From: an uncultured Collinsella sp.
Lineage (GTDB): Bacteria > Actinomycetota > Coriobacteriia > Coriobacteriales > Coriobacteriaceae
Assembly: GCA_934621295.1 (NCBI GenBank)
Contig: CAKTVB010000004.1
Coordinates: forward strand, 1 to 64,000
Length of the DNA stretch: 64,000 bases
Direction: 5' to 3'
This document shows positions 7,782-17,005 of the stretch, piece by piece (the stretch's first letter is position 1; every line of letters starts with the position of its first letter). The position numbers and the translations under genes are program-made. The notes beneath the pieces are model-generated. The model saw only the letters and a program-made list of their open reading frames with translations, searched no databases and was not told the origin of the DNA.

Positions 7782-10691
7782 ATGAGAGTCGAACTTAAGG
7801 ATTTCCAAGCCGGGGCAGTCGCGACCCTGGCAAACAAGTTGCAGTCGATGCGCCGACGCTATGAGCAGGACGGCGAACTGTCTTCGGTGTGCCTCGCATC
7901 TCCCACGGGCTCGGGCAAGACGGTCATGTGCGCGGCGACGATCGAAGCACTCTTCTTCGGAGACGATGATCTGGGCCTCATGCCCGACGAGAATGCCGTT
8001 GTTCTTTGGCTCTCGGATTCCCCGAGCCTGAACGAGCAGACGAGCGTGCGTTTCTCCAACGTGGCGGACAAGCTGGCAGACAGCATCCTCGACAGGCGCC
8101 ATCTGGTCACGATTACCAACGACTTCGGAGCCGCGCACGACATTCTCGAACCGCGCCACGTCTATTTCCTCAGCAAGGACCTGCTTAGCAAGAATGGCCT
8201 GCTCACCAAGGGTGGTGAGGCCAACTCCGGCCGCGTGTTCTGGGATATCCTTGACCGCACCATCAGGGACCCGGAGCGTAACCTCTATCTGTTCATAGAC
8301 GAGGCCCACCGCGGCCTGGGGGCCAATGCATCAAGTGAGCGCGGCACCGCGACGATTTACGCCAACCTAATTGATGGCCTGGATGGTCGTGCAGCGATGC
8401 CCGTTGTCGTTGGTGTCTCCGCCACGCCGCAGAGGTTCGAGGCAGCTATGGACCAGCGCGCCGATCGCGTGCGTATGCCAAAGGTCGCTGTGACCCCTCG
8501 CGAGGTCCAGGAGTCAGGTCTGCTCAAGGACATCATCGAGTTGCGCGTGCCAGAGAAGGACGACCCAGTCGAGCACCAGTACCTCACTATGGCGTGCGAG
8601 CGCTATGCCCTGGCCTGCCGCGAGTGGGGCGAGTACTGTGCCCGTGAGGGCGAGAGTCCCGTCAACCCGCTGCTGCTCATCCAAGCGGCGGACAACGTGA
8701 GCAACTCGGCCCTGGCTGAGATGTGCGACCAGATCACGGGCCTGGTCCCCGGCCTTTCCGAGGCGATGTCGTTCGCCAACGTCTTCGGCGAGCATAAGGA
8801 CATCGCGGCGGGAAAATACCTCATTCCCTATGTCGAGCCCGAGTTCGTTCAGGACACCTCGCGCATTCGCGTGCTCTTCGCCAAGGAGGCTGTCTCCAAC
8901 GGATGGGACTGCCCGCGAGCGGAGGTCATCTTCTCGCAGCGTAGGCGTTCGGACTCGACCTATATCGCACAGCTCGTGGGACGTATGGTACGCACTCCAC
9001 TTGCGCGGCGCATCGAATCCGATGATCTTTTGAACTCCGTCGCCTGTTACCTGCCCCAGTTCAATCCCGAGAGCACTCAGGACGTGGTCGACTACCTCAT
9101 GGGCCGCAAGGACGACATGGGCGAGAGCTCCATCGGCAAGCAGAATATCGTTCTCAACCCCGTGACTATCACGGCGGCTGCGCCCAAGTCCGAAGCCGAC
9201 TACCAACAGGAGCTCAAGGCGTACGAGGAGAACGAGAAGGCCATCGAGGCGGCGCGGCAGGCACAACCCGGCTACCAGGCGCCGCTTGCCGGCATCGCGA
9301 TTCAGGAGCCGTTGGACATGCAGGGAACGCAGCCCTCGCTTGCCTCGGCGGTCAGGCCCGTCGACGTCCCGGCGCCAGAAGCGGAGCCGGGGCCTCAGCC
9401 CGCAACGGGTAACTACGTTGCAGCGCCAGCCCCGCAGCAACCTGCGACCCCTGAGCCAAGTTCCACACAGACCGAGCCGACCAAGCCCGTCTCGGTCGTA
9501 AAACCCGTGCCCATGGCAAAGCCCAAGCCGCCCACCAAGCGCGAGCAGTCTTTCACGCACCAGGAGTGGCAGGGCATCCGCACAGCCTTCGATTCCATCC
9601 CCGTCCAGCGCATTCCGAAGAAGGCTAGAAACGAATTCCAGAGCCTGGTTAAGACGGCGACTCTGCTTGTCGAGACTGGCCTCGATGTCAATGCCGCAGC
9701 CGACGTGAAAAAACAGTTCGTCCAGAAGCTCAAGGGATACATCGTTGCTAACGAGGACGAGTACCGCGAAACCAAACACGACGTAGAGGTTGCCGAGACC
9801 GTCAAGATCACGCTCGACAAGCTCAACGAGACCGAGGACCAGGAGCAGGAGGAGGCCCGCACGGACGCCGAGGGTCTCAGAAAGGCCGCCCGCGACGCCG
9901 ACATACATTTCACTAAGGAGTTTGCGAATGAGTATCGTCGCGCCAACTTCAAGGAGCTTGGGCGGCCCGAGTGCGACCTGCGCCTTGCCGCAGCGGTTCG
10001 CACGCAGGCCATCGTTGATGCGCTCGAGGGATGGGCGGCTCAATGCCGAAAGGGATACTTCGATAAGGTCGATGGATCTGGCGATTATGACTACCTTAAC
10101 GACGTGGCAAAGCAACGCTACGACGAGCTGGCCCGTGAAACCGAGGGCAAGCGTCTCACAAAGATAGAGTGGCCCACGTCTACCAGCACGTCGGACGACT
10201 TCGCTAAGTATCCGTGCCATATCGTGCAGAAAGAGGACGGCCTCTGCCCGCTCGACCTGAACCCGGCGGAAGACTATATCGTTAGGAACGAATTGGCAAA
10301 GAATCGCACGGTTGCCTTCTATCGCAATCCGTCGGGCAGCATGTCTGCCAAGGCGTTTTCGATCCCGTACATGTCTTCGGTGGGACGCAAGGCCCTGCAT
10401 CCAGACTTCCTCTTCTTCGTGAAGGATGCAGAGGGCGTCATCAGGCCGTCCATCGTCGACCCCCACGGCGAGTTCCTCGGCGACACACTGGCAAAGCTCA
10501 GAGGTTACGTGACCTACTTGCGCGAGTACCCTGATGTCTTCAAACAGGTGCTCTTTGTGGGGGACATGGGAAACGATGAGTACAAGGTGCTCAACCTCCT
10601 ACGCCCCGAGGTCCAGGATGCCATCATGTCCTATAGCAATGTCGACTGTAAGGCGCTCTTCTACGGCTCCTTCGCAAACGACTATCACTAG
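7782..10691 (+). CDS. Type III restriction enzyme helicase/nuclease subunit (Res)
   Basis: A 969-residue superfamily 2 protein. Walker A SPTGSGKTV lies near residue 40 and the DEAH box FIDEAHRG near 173. Later come SATPQRF (motif III), VSNGWDCPRAEVIFSQRR (helicase region) and QLVGRMVRTP (motif VI). After a Pro/Ala-rich linker (residues about 480-590) comes a long alpha-helical part. Near the C-terminus HPDFLFF...SIVDPHGEF is a plausible PD-(D/E)XK nuclease core, though the usual E-x-K is not obvious. It starts two bases after mod and would form the Res2Mod2-type complex with it. A terminator follows at 10759. Confidence 0.9.
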   Translation: MRVELKDFQAGAVATLANKLQSMRRRYEQDGELSSVCLASPTGSGKTVMCAATIEALFFGDDDLGLMPDENAVVLWLSDSPSLNEQTSVRFSNVADKLADSILDRRHLVTITNDFGAAHDILEPRHVYFLSKDLLSKNGLLTKGGEANSGRVFWDILDRTIRDPERNLYLFIDEAHRGLGANASSERGTATIYANLIDGLDGRAAMPVVVGVSATPQRFEAAMDQRADRVRMPKVAVTPREVQESGLLKDIIELRVPEKDDPVEHQYLTMACERYALACREWGEYCAREGESPVNPLLLIQAADNVSNSALAEMCDQITGLVPGLSEAMSFANVFGEHKDIAAGKYLIPYVEPEFVQDTSRIRVLFAKEAVSNGWDCPRAEVIFSQRRRSDSTYIAQLVGRMVRTPLARRIESDDLLNSVACYLPQFNPESTQDVVDYLMGRKDDMGESSIGKQNIVLNPVTITAAAPKSEADYQQELKAYEENEKAIEAARQAQPGYQAPLAGIAIQEPLDMQGTQPSLASAVRPVDVPAPEAEPGPQPATGNYVAAPAPQQPATPEPSSTQTEPTKPVSVVKPVPMAKPKPPTKREQSFTHQEWQGIRTAFDSIPVQRIPKKARNEFQSLVKTATLLVETGLDVNAAADVKKQFVQKLKGYIVANEDEYRETKHDVEVAETVKITLDKLNETEDQEQEEARTDAEGLRKAARDADIHFTKEFANEYRRANFKELGRPECDLRLAAAVRTQAIVDALEGWAAQCRKGYFDKVDGSGDYDYLNDVAKQRYDELARETEGKRLTKIEWPTSTSTSDDFAKYPCHIVQKEDGLCPLDLNPAEDYIVRNELAKNRTVAFYRNPSGSMSAKAFSIPYMSSVGRKALHPDFLFFVKDAEGVIRPSIVDPHGEFLGDTLAKLRGYVTYLREYPDVFKQVLFVGDMGNDEYKVLNLLRPEVQDAIMSYSNVDCKALFYGSFANDYH

Positions 10692-10758
10692 TATCGTCGG
10701 GATTTGCCCAGCGGGCGTCTCGGATCATATACCAGAACCGAATTAGTAAGGCTCGCTA

Positions 10759-10787
10759 AGGCGGCCGTCCGTTAGGGGCGGCCGCCT
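10759..10787 (+). terminator. Terminator of the type III RM operon
   Basis: Nine-base perfect stem AGGCGGCCG/CGGCCGCCT with a 10- to 11-base loop, 67 bases after the res stop. The tail is C/T-rich (CTCTTC) rather than a pure T run. Confidence 0.65.
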
Positions 10788-10882
10788 CTCTTCAGTCTTG
10801 ACCCATGATTTCCAACGTTTCGGCGGCATTCGCCGGTCATGACCTCGTATCCGTTACGTGGGTGGCACCTCCGCTACGCCGC

Positions 10883-10958
10883 GTCAAGGGGCCCATGAGA
10901 CCCCGCACAAACCTCCGCTCCGCTCCGGTTGGTGGAGGTCGTCATGGACTCCCTTGAC
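10883..10958. repeat. Large two-part stem-loop
   Basis: Outer arms read GTCAAGGGGCCCATGA (10883-10898) and TCATGGACTCCCTTGAC (10942-10958), pairing over almost their whole length. Inner arms are ACCTCC (10911-10916) and GGAGGT (10934-10939). It lies between the restriction operon and a mobile-element-type DUF2958 gene. It may be an origin-like or recombination structure, or a structured RNA leader. Confidence 0.5.
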
Positions 10959-11080
10959 CCGTCTTCGCTCCGGTGCGGCTTTGCAGGGAGCAAAGCCGAC
11001 GACGACGCGCGGCGTCGCCATTCGGCTTTGCCCGCAAGGGCGAGATGTTCAGGGCAGCGTGCCCGGAAACGGAGGAAGAC

Positions 11081-11238
11081 ATGCAGGAGCTGATGACGAG
11101 GGAGATTGCGGAGGGGCTACCGAGGCTCTACGAGCAGGACGGGGCGGAGGACCCCACGGTCTACGTCCACTACTTCTCGTGCGTGAACGGATGGGACTGG
11201 TGGCTGCTCGAGTTCGATGGGACGGACGAGGCGTTCGG
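11081..11238 (+). pseudogene. DUF2958-family protein, truncated by an IS fragment
   Basis: The ATG follows a perfect GGAGGAAGAC leader. About 50 codons match the DUF2958 pattern: LPRLYEQDG, then VYVHYFSCVNGWDWW and FDGTDEAFGLV. The family normally continues for another 40 or more residues, but the frame runs here into reverse-strand transposase sequence. DUF2958 genes are carried mostly by plasmids and conjugative elements, so this is a trace of an integrated element. Confidence 0.6.
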
Positions 11239-11466
11239 CCTCGTCGGCCTTCTTGACCCAGTCGGCCAGGCTGCCCGCGTCACAGCCCAGCCCTCGTGCC
11301 ACCTCGGCGTACGTTGTGCCCGATTTCCTGTACAACTCCACGGCCTTCTGCTTGAATTCCGCCGTGTACCTGGGAGATGGATTGCCCATGGCCTGCCTCG
11401 CTTTCCTCCGTTGCGGCCATCATGCCGAAACGGAAATCGACTTGTCAACGGATCTGGGGCAGATTC
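11239..11466 (-). mobile_element. IS3-type element, one end with truncated orfA
   Basis: On the minus strand the ATG at 11389 opens an OrfA helix-turn-helix (RYTAEFKQKAVELYRKSG, then TYAEVARGLGCD and SLADWVKK). It is cut after about 50 residues at the join with the DUF2958 gene. Upstream, near 11443-11466, lies a TGAATCTGCCCCAGATCCGT terminal-repeat-like sequence typical of an IS3-family end. orfB and the other end are missing, so it is a dead fragment. Confidence 0.7.
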
Positions 11467-11983
11467 AACCGAATAGGCGTCCTGGATCGGCATGGGTACC
11501 TTAGCGTGCGAGCATCCCGCCTAAATGGAAATCCAACTCACATCCGCGAAGCACGTTCAATCGCTTCAGCCTCGCCATCAGCGCAGGATATGCCGGGCAT
11601 TTCTTGGTTCGAGAGAGGGATGCGTAAGGACAAGGAATCTTGAACCATGCATGCTATCAAAGTGGAACGAGCTCAAACCTCCCATCAGAGGCAGGGGCGT
11701 CGATTGCCCCATAAGATGCCAAGGAGGTTCGCGCTTATTCACTGCCAAGGCCGCAATCTATGTTCCGTAATGAGAAGGATAGAGTCTTCCGTCGTCAGCT
11801 CCCCACGATAGAATTATTAATCCAAACTGTTGAATAATTGGCCTGATGCCCGATTCGTTTCCATGCATCGGCTATGCTTGATATATACCGATGGTTGACA
11901 AGACCGCTTTTAGAGAAAAATAAAGACCTCATCGAAAGACTTGCCCGATCATCGCTTCGACCTGGCATGATTGGAACTGCGCA
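11467..11983. other. Gene-free stretch before the PHP-ATPase operon
   Basis: No gene was recognised here. GC content falls towards the right, marking the transition into the lower-GC operon. No strong ribosome-binding site or clear promoter could be picked by eye. Confidence 0.4.
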
Positions 11984-14341
11984 ATGCTGAATGAGAACAT
12001 AAAAATCGATTTGCATATCCACTCGATTGCCAGCAAATACAAAGAAAGCGTCGGGGTGGTTGACCAGTCGACCATTGGAAACCTGCCCGTGCTCTTCAAG
12101 AAATTGGAGACGGAGGGGGTCAATCTTATTTCCTTCACCGACCACAATACGTTCGATTCAAAGCTTTACATAGAAGCCGAGAAGCTTATTCGGCTAGGAG
12201 CATACCCGTCAGTTAAAGGTATCGTTGCCGGAATCGAATTTGATGTTTTGTTTGATACGGCAAAGCCATGTCACATTCTCGCCTATTTTGGCTGCAAAGC
12301 AAAAGAAGACTACAAGACCATCGAATTTGTCATGGGCAAGCATGCTCCCAAGGACAAAGACCACAAGTATTCGAAAGATGACTTTGAATCTATTCTTAAG
12401 GAAATTAAACTTCCTGTCATTTTGGTTGCATACCAAAGGAAGAGCCTTGACCCCGAGCAGAAGGGCGGCGCCAATTCTTTCAGCGATGCCTGCTCGGATT
12501 TTTTGGACTACTTGGAAATTGGCTACATTAGCGCAATTGAAATTCAGAGCCCCAATGTGGAAGGCATTGTAAAAAACAATCTGGTCGACATGAGCGAGTT
12601 CTGCAACTCCATCGGTTTGCTTATCGGCATCGACTGTCACGAATGGGCCGCATACCCCAACCATGACTCCAAGAACGTCAGACAAGGTGCCCCGGTCTTC
12701 ACCACCATCAGGGCCCTTCCTTCGTTTAGGGGTTTGCTGCTCGCTATCACTTCGCCCGAAACCAGATTTGGAAGAATCGACAGCGTCTCTTATCCATTCT
12801 TGGAAAAAGTAAGCGTAAATGGCGTTGATACACAACTTAGCCCCGGAGTGAACGTCATTATTGGTGAAAACGGATCAGGCAAATCGACACTTCTTAAACT
12901 TATTTCAGGAAACGATTCGGAGAGCCATGTTAAAGCAGCAAAAAGGAATAACCGAATCGAGATACCCACCCTGCCAAATAAGAGTAAGACGGTATTCCAA
13001 GGCGAGCTATTTAACGACTACAACAACAATAAAGACCTGTATCCTGACGGGCGCTCTCTTTTTTCCGAAGTCAACTGCCAAGACTTCAGATCGCAAATCA
13101 CAACGTTCACAAATCGAGTAATGGAATGGGTGCGCAGGCGCATAGGAGCAAAACAAACGCTTGACGAAGCCACGAGCAGCTCCTTGACCGTGAGGGAGGA
13201 ATACCTACGCAAGACGTTCTTTGTATCCGTGTCGACCGAAGACTTCGCGGCAAGAGACTACTCGCAACTCGAAAATCGCTTTGCGGCATTGAGGTCAATT
13301 GCCACGCAACTAAAAACCGAAATCGAAGACAACGAACTCACATACACCCCTGACGAACTGAAGAGTCTGAATGAGGCACTGGCCTCGTTAAACGATGCCT
13401 TGTCTTCTATCGAGAAAAGACTGGACTCCGAAAGACTGTTCAGCTCCGTCGAGAACGTCATCCTCACCTCGATTACACAGTACAAGGCTAGCACGAATAA
13501 GACCTCTACGAATCTCGATCGACAAGCCGAAAACTATAGCACGCTGAAGCAAGCGGTCATCTCGAAAGTCATCCAGCAAGCGCAGGCGTCTCTGGACATC
13601 AAAAAAGAGTACCCTTCCTTCCCTTCCCTGTCGAAATACTACGACCAGGGTATCGGTTACGTGGATAAACGTGCTGGCGGATATGTCTTCAGGTCTTACG
13701 TCCCATACGTGACCAAAACAGCCGAAGAGGTCGAAGAGGAATTCTACAAGTCCCTGTTCAACGACGGGTTCGACAAAGCTGCTATCGAAAAAATCGATGC
13801 AGAGGAATCCTTGTGCAACGCCGTCAGGGGAACTAGGCGGGTCGACAAGATCGACGAAACGGTAAGAAAGAACCTCGAGTCTTTCCTGGATTCTCTTTGC
13901 AAAACAGAGCAGGAGGTTAAACGCCAGAGCACCTCAGAACGAGTTATCGGCAACACTTTCGGCGAAAAGGCGCTGATATATTACGAAGTCTTGCTCGATC
14001 AAAATGTGACCCAGGCGGACGTGCTGCTCATCGACCAGCCCGAAGACAACATCTCTAACCTAAAGATCTCCAAAGAGCTGTCTGCAGCAATCCAGGGATT
14101 GAGGGACAAGGCGCAAGTTATACTCGTCACCCACAATCCTCTTCTCGTCGTCAACCTAGACGCAGACAACGTGATCATCGCATCCGGTTCGCGCGACGAA
14201 AAAAGACGCTTTTCGCTTTCGCTTAAGTCTGGATGCCTCGAAGACGAAGGCTGCGGAGCTCTTGAATGGATCGCGGAAAACATGGACGGCGGACGGCAGG
14301 CTCTGGCAAGGAGGTTGAAAGCGTATGGCACGCGAAATTAA
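11984..14341 (+). CDS. PHP phosphoesterase - SMC-like ATPase fusion (TrlF-like)
   Basis: A 785-residue two-part protein. The N-terminal PHP domain shows IDLHIHSIASKY (about 8-19), SFTDHNTFD (about 50), AGIEFDVLF (about 77), HILAYFG and GIDCHEW (about 217), the metal-binding His/Asp positions of PHP phosphoesterases. The C-terminal part is an ABC/SMC-type ATPase: Walker A GENGSGKST near 294, a charged helical middle that looks coiled-coil, Walker B VLLIDQPEDN near 680 and H-loop VTHNPL near 714. This architecture matches proteins named TrlF-family AAA-like ATPases, which have been linked with nucleic-acid repair or conflict. It overlaps the next gene by 17 bases. GC content is clearly below the neighbours, a sign of transfer. 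A defence role is inference from the architecture and the surrounding restriction genes. The ATG has only a weak ribosome-binding site. Confidence 0.75.
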   Translation: MLNENIKIDLHIHSIASKYKESVGVVDQSTIGNLPVLFKKLETEGVNLISFTDHNTFDSKLYIEAEKLIRLGAYPSVKGIVAGIEFDVLFDTAKPCHILAYFGCKAKEDYKTIEFVMGKHAPKDKDHKYSKDDFESILKEIKLPVILVAYQRKSLDPEQKGGANSFSDACSDFLDYLEIGYISAIEIQSPNVEGIVKNNLVDMSEFCNSIGLLIGIDCHEWAAYPNHDSKNVRQGAPVFTTIRALPSFRGLLLAITSPETRFGRIDSVSYPFLEKVSVNGVDTQLSPGVNVIIGENGSGKSTLLKLISGNDSESHVKAAKRNNRIEIPTLPNKSKTVFQGELFNDYNNNKDLYPDGRSLFSEVNCQDFRSQITTFTNRVMEWVRRRIGAKQTLDEATSSSLTVREEYLRKTFFVSVSTEDFAARDYSQLENRFAALRSIATQLKTEIEDNELTYTPDELKSLNEALASLNDALSSIEKRLDSERLFSSVENVILTSITQYKASTNKTSTNLDRQAENYSTLKQAVISKVIQQAQASLDIKKEYPSFPSLSKYYDQGIGYVDKRAGGYVFRSYVPYVTKTAEEVEEEFYKSLFNDGFDKAAIEKIDAEESLCNAVRGTRRVDKIDETVRKNLESFLDSLCKTEQEVKRQSTSERVIGNTFGEKALIYYEVLLDQNVTQADVLLIDQPEDNISNLKISKELSAAIQGLRDKAQVILVTHNPLLVVNLDADNVIIASGSRDEKRRFSLSLKSGCLEDEGCGALEWIAENMDGGRQALARRLKAYGTRN

Positions 14342-14639
14342 AATCACTGTAGAAGGCAACCAACAGGAGGAAATCGTTCTCAGCAATAGCGAGGGAAAGC
14401 AGGTAATCATTAAAGACAATTCGACCAACGCAAAGACGCTGTTCGAACTTCTCGACTTCGAACCTGGAAGCAAATACGAAATTGACGTCCAGGATGCCGG
14501 CAAGGTAAAGCAAAAGGTCTTTGACGAATTCGTATCCTTGCTAAAGGGAATCAGGGATGGCATAAACAAGCTTCTGGAAGAGCAGAAATCAGAAGAGATG
14601 GACAGCGGCGATAAAAGCAATGATGAGGTCTGCTGTTAG
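14325..14639 (+). CDS. Small partner protein of the PHP-ATPase
   Basis: A 104-residue acidic protein starting MAREIKITVEG. The first half looks like beta strands (IKITVEG, EIVLSN, QVIIKD). The second half is a long amphipathic helix (KVFDEFVSLLKGIRDGINKL), followed by a charged tail ending in two Cys. An AAGGAGG ribosome-binding site lies inside the end of the ATPase gene, with a 17-base overlap, so the two are co-translated. I recognise no family. By position it is likely an adaptor, inhibitor or sensor for the ATPase. No membrane segment is seen. Confidence 0.65.
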   Translation: MAREIKITVEGNQQEEIVLSNSEGKQVIIKDNSTNAKTLFELLDFEPGSKYEIDVQDAGKVKQKVFDEFVSLLKGIRDGINKLLEEQKSEEMDSGDKSNDEVCC

Positions 14640-15540
14640 CATCGACCACAGCGAGGAGCAAAGCCGGAAGTCCTATGTTCGCAGCGGATTCGACTCCCGT
14701 TCGGTTCTCGGACAGACGATGCACTGACGAGCTAAGCACAATCTCGGCGCCGATGGATTTCGATGGAGCAAGAAAGAATGGTAGGCTCATGGCGGCCACA
14801 CCAAGCTTTGAGTTCGCAGCCCCGGGCGGTCGCCAACGCTGGCAAATTCAGCGAGGCTTTCAGGATGGCCTATGGGACAACTCCCCTAAAGTACAGGCAT
14901 TCCTTCTGTGACGTCAGCCGACTAAGCGAATGACGCCGCAAGAGCGTCTCGGGTCGCCTGCCGTACCCTGCTTCCAAGTCGCGTCCGTCCCTGAAGCCCA
15001 TAAAGCCCCGCCTCTAGCTCGAGGACAACACGCGCCATAGGCGTTGTGAGTTTATGCGGGAACAATGAAAATAACTCTCAGCCAGCGGAAGCGTTCCTTT
15101 TGAGTTTCGGGAGGAATGACGCCTGGACGGCCTGCGCCGGGAGGCACGCCGTCGCCGAGGGCGCATCTTTCGGAAAAGTCCCGTTCAGATAGGGAGCGCC
15201 GTCGTGTCGGGAATGGTGAACCTTGGCAGGTCGCACGGCGAATCCGTTTTTCGTTGAAACTCAAATCGAAAACTCGCTCGATGATGATGCACGAAACGAC
15301 TGAGTTTGAAATGGGTTTTGGCTTGGGGAGGCAAAATAGATACGCCTGACAACGAGAAGTGATCACGAATAAATTAAGGGTAGAATCGTAAAAGTGAAGC
15401 ACTTTTCTTTTGTTGAGTGGGAGTAGGCTGATAGGGTTCTGACCTGCACTTTTGAGTGCCGCACTGTGCTGCTGAGTTTCGTTTCGTACGAGACTCACGA
15501 CAAAGCCGCCAGCGACGACGGTGAGTAAAAACGATAATCT

Positions 15541-15575
15541 AGCCTCCGTTCCCGCGTTGGAACTGAGGCTTTTTC
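15541..15575 (+). terminator. Orphan rho-independent terminator
   Basis: Stem AGCCTC-C-GTTCC pairs with GGAAC-T-GAGGCT around a short GC loop and is followed by TTTTCTTT. No gene ends immediately upstream, so it implies either a lost gene or an unannotated short transcript in the preceding 900 bases. Confidence 0.7.
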
Positions 15576-15843
15576 TTTGGCGATTTACTTCCCTTCACCT
15601 GCGATTTTCGCCATTTACTCCCCGTGTTTCAAGACAGCAAGGCATTGGGTGGTATTCGGAGGAATGGGAGTAAGGATTTATCCCAAGTGAGTGGACGTGC
15701 GATTTTTGTCCCCGAGGGCTGATCAGGAATCTTGGAACCGATTGCCATTGTTTCGCAGTGCGTTCGTAGCCATTGGAGCTAACGAGAAGGACTGCCTGGA
15801 CGATGAGAATAGGAAACTGATCTGACGGCCAAACGATAAGAAA

Positions 15844-15869
15844 GCCCGCACTCCGAGTGGAGCGCGGGC
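15844..15869 (-). terminator. Terminator for the minus-strand remnant
   Basis: Stem GCCCGC-A-CTCC / GGAG-C-GCGGGC. On the minus strand it is followed by TTTCTTA. It lies 28 bases past the stop of the remnant at 15897, as expected for its 3' end. Confidence 0.65.
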
Positions 15870-15896
15870 CATTTCGACGCTCGGGCTATCTGCCGG

Positions 15897-16170
15897 CTAC
15901 AGCGCCTCGACGCACGGCGTTTCCTGGTCCACGACGAAGGAAGCGTCGTTCAGCTCTGCGAAGCGGGCGTTGAGCTTGCCCTAGAGCTCGCGCATGCGAG
16001 GCTTATCGGCCTTTTCCCTTCTCCTCGTCGAGCCGGCAAGGCTGGTCGTGCGAGTCGAGCCCATAGCAAGACGTATGCTGCCTCAAGATCTGATCGTTGA
16101 GAGCCCGCAAGGCCCAGTCATTATCGATTACGGGAATGCCGGTATATGCATCTGGTGAAAGCAGCGCCAT
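15897..16170 (-). pseudogene. Broken gene of unknown family (LDSHDQPC motif)
   Basis: The coding pieces read DWALRALNDQ, then GLDSHDQPCRLDEEKG. After a frameshift near 16012 they continue KADKPRMREL, an in-frame TAG, and GKLNARFAELNDASF to VVDQETPCVEAL. The pieces join into one sensible C-terminus if one frameshift and one stop are corrected. A related FDSHDLPCWFNEEK fragment occurs at 25785-25990. A proper terminator follows the last stop. I do not recognise the family. Confidence 0.4.
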
Positions 16171-16234
16171 CGGCGGGGAGAAGAACGGCTCACGTGCTAA
16201 ACAGTTTACAACTGCTAACTTGTGGAGGCATATC

Positions 16235-17005
16235 ATGCGCTTTTCGACCCTCGGGGACCCGACAAACCCCGCAATCCTGTTTTTCCATGCCATGGGCGTC
16301 GTGGGCGAAAGCAGCAAGCGCGTGGCGAAGTACTTGGCGGATCGGTACTATTGCGTCATGCCGACGTCGACGGTCTATTGCGAGAACCAGCGCTATGCGG
16401 GTCGAGCAGACGAGGCGCGCCAGGTCGAGGAGTTCCTTCGCGGGCATGGGGTTGATCGTCTGGCGCTCGTAGTCCCCTCTTCCATCGGCGCCGATCTGGG
16501 GATGGCGTTTCTTGCCCGCGGCGCGGTGCCGGCAGATCACGTCTTTTTCGATGGAGGCCAGTTTGCTCAGATAGGCGCGGGGGCGCGAGCTTCCATGGCG
16601 CCGTTACTGTACCTGGCCATAAAGAGTTTGTATTGGACCCGCGGCGCCACGCTAAAGCATATCATGTGGTGCGACGATGAGGCTATTCGCCCGTATTTCA
16701 TCGAGGCGGGCCGCAGGCTCACATTGGCAAATATGAGAAGCCAGATGGCCGATAGCCTCATGGATACGCCGTTTCCCATGCTGCCGGAAAGCCTTCAGAA
16801 TCGCACGTTTTGGGAATTCGGATCGGTGGAGGACCATTTCAAATATCGAGCTGCCGTTATGGAGGCTTGGCCCAAGGGAAACTTCCCGATATTCGAGGGC
16901 TACAACCACATGCAGTTCCAAATCGACGATCCGCAGGGCTTTGCTGCCATGCTCGCGCACGTGATTGAGACGGGTGAGCTCCCGGAGCTGCCGTTTTGCC
17001 GCTAG
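16235..17005 (+). CDS. Alpha/beta-fold hydrolase
   Basis: A 256-residue protein starting MRFSTLGDPTNPAILFFHAM, the first strands and oxyanion HxxG-like turn of alpha/beta hydrolases. The nucleophile elbow is probably VPSSIGADLG (about residue 82), and a late His sits in GYNHMQFQ near the C-terminus. The ATG is chosen for its GGAGG site at 16224-16228; the longer frame from a TTG has none. It is monocistronic, with a long hairpin downstream. The substrate is unknown; an esterase or lipase-like activity is expected from the fold. Confidence 0.75.
   Translation: MRFSTLGDPTNPAILFFHAMGVVGESSKRVAKYLADRYYCVMPTSTVYCENQRYAGRADEARQVEEFLRGHGVDRLALVVPSSIGADLGMAFLARGAVPADHVFFDGGQFAQIGAGARASMAPLLYLAIKSLYWTRGATLKHIMWCDDEAIRPYFIEAGRRLTLANMRSQMADSLMDTPFPMLPESLQNRTFWEFGSVEDHFKYRAAVMEAWPKGNFPIFEGYNHMQFQIDDPQGFAAMLAHVIETGELPELPFCR

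Larger units (their letters stand above)
14640..15896. other. 1.25-kb region without a supportable gene
   Basis: Short open frames here look random. The stretch has several GAGTTT(C/G)-rich segments (near 15100, 15260, 15300 and 15475) like those found upstream of the DUF4143 genes, which suggests decayed copies of such loci. It contains a terminator at 15541 and another at 15844. Confidence 0.45.

Noticed and set aside
8514..10466. A 650-codon open frame opposite the res gene
   Set aside because: It is antisense to clear helicase coding sequence, has no ribosome-binding site and is Leu/Arg/Gly-biased as expected of a shadow.
14675..14911. A 78-codon frame after the PHP-ATPase operon, and a tRNA-like GATTCGACTCCCG near 14690
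   Set aside because: The frame has no ribosome-binding site or protein character. The T-arm-like string has no matching acceptor or anticodon arms, so no tRNA gene or attachment site can be claimed.
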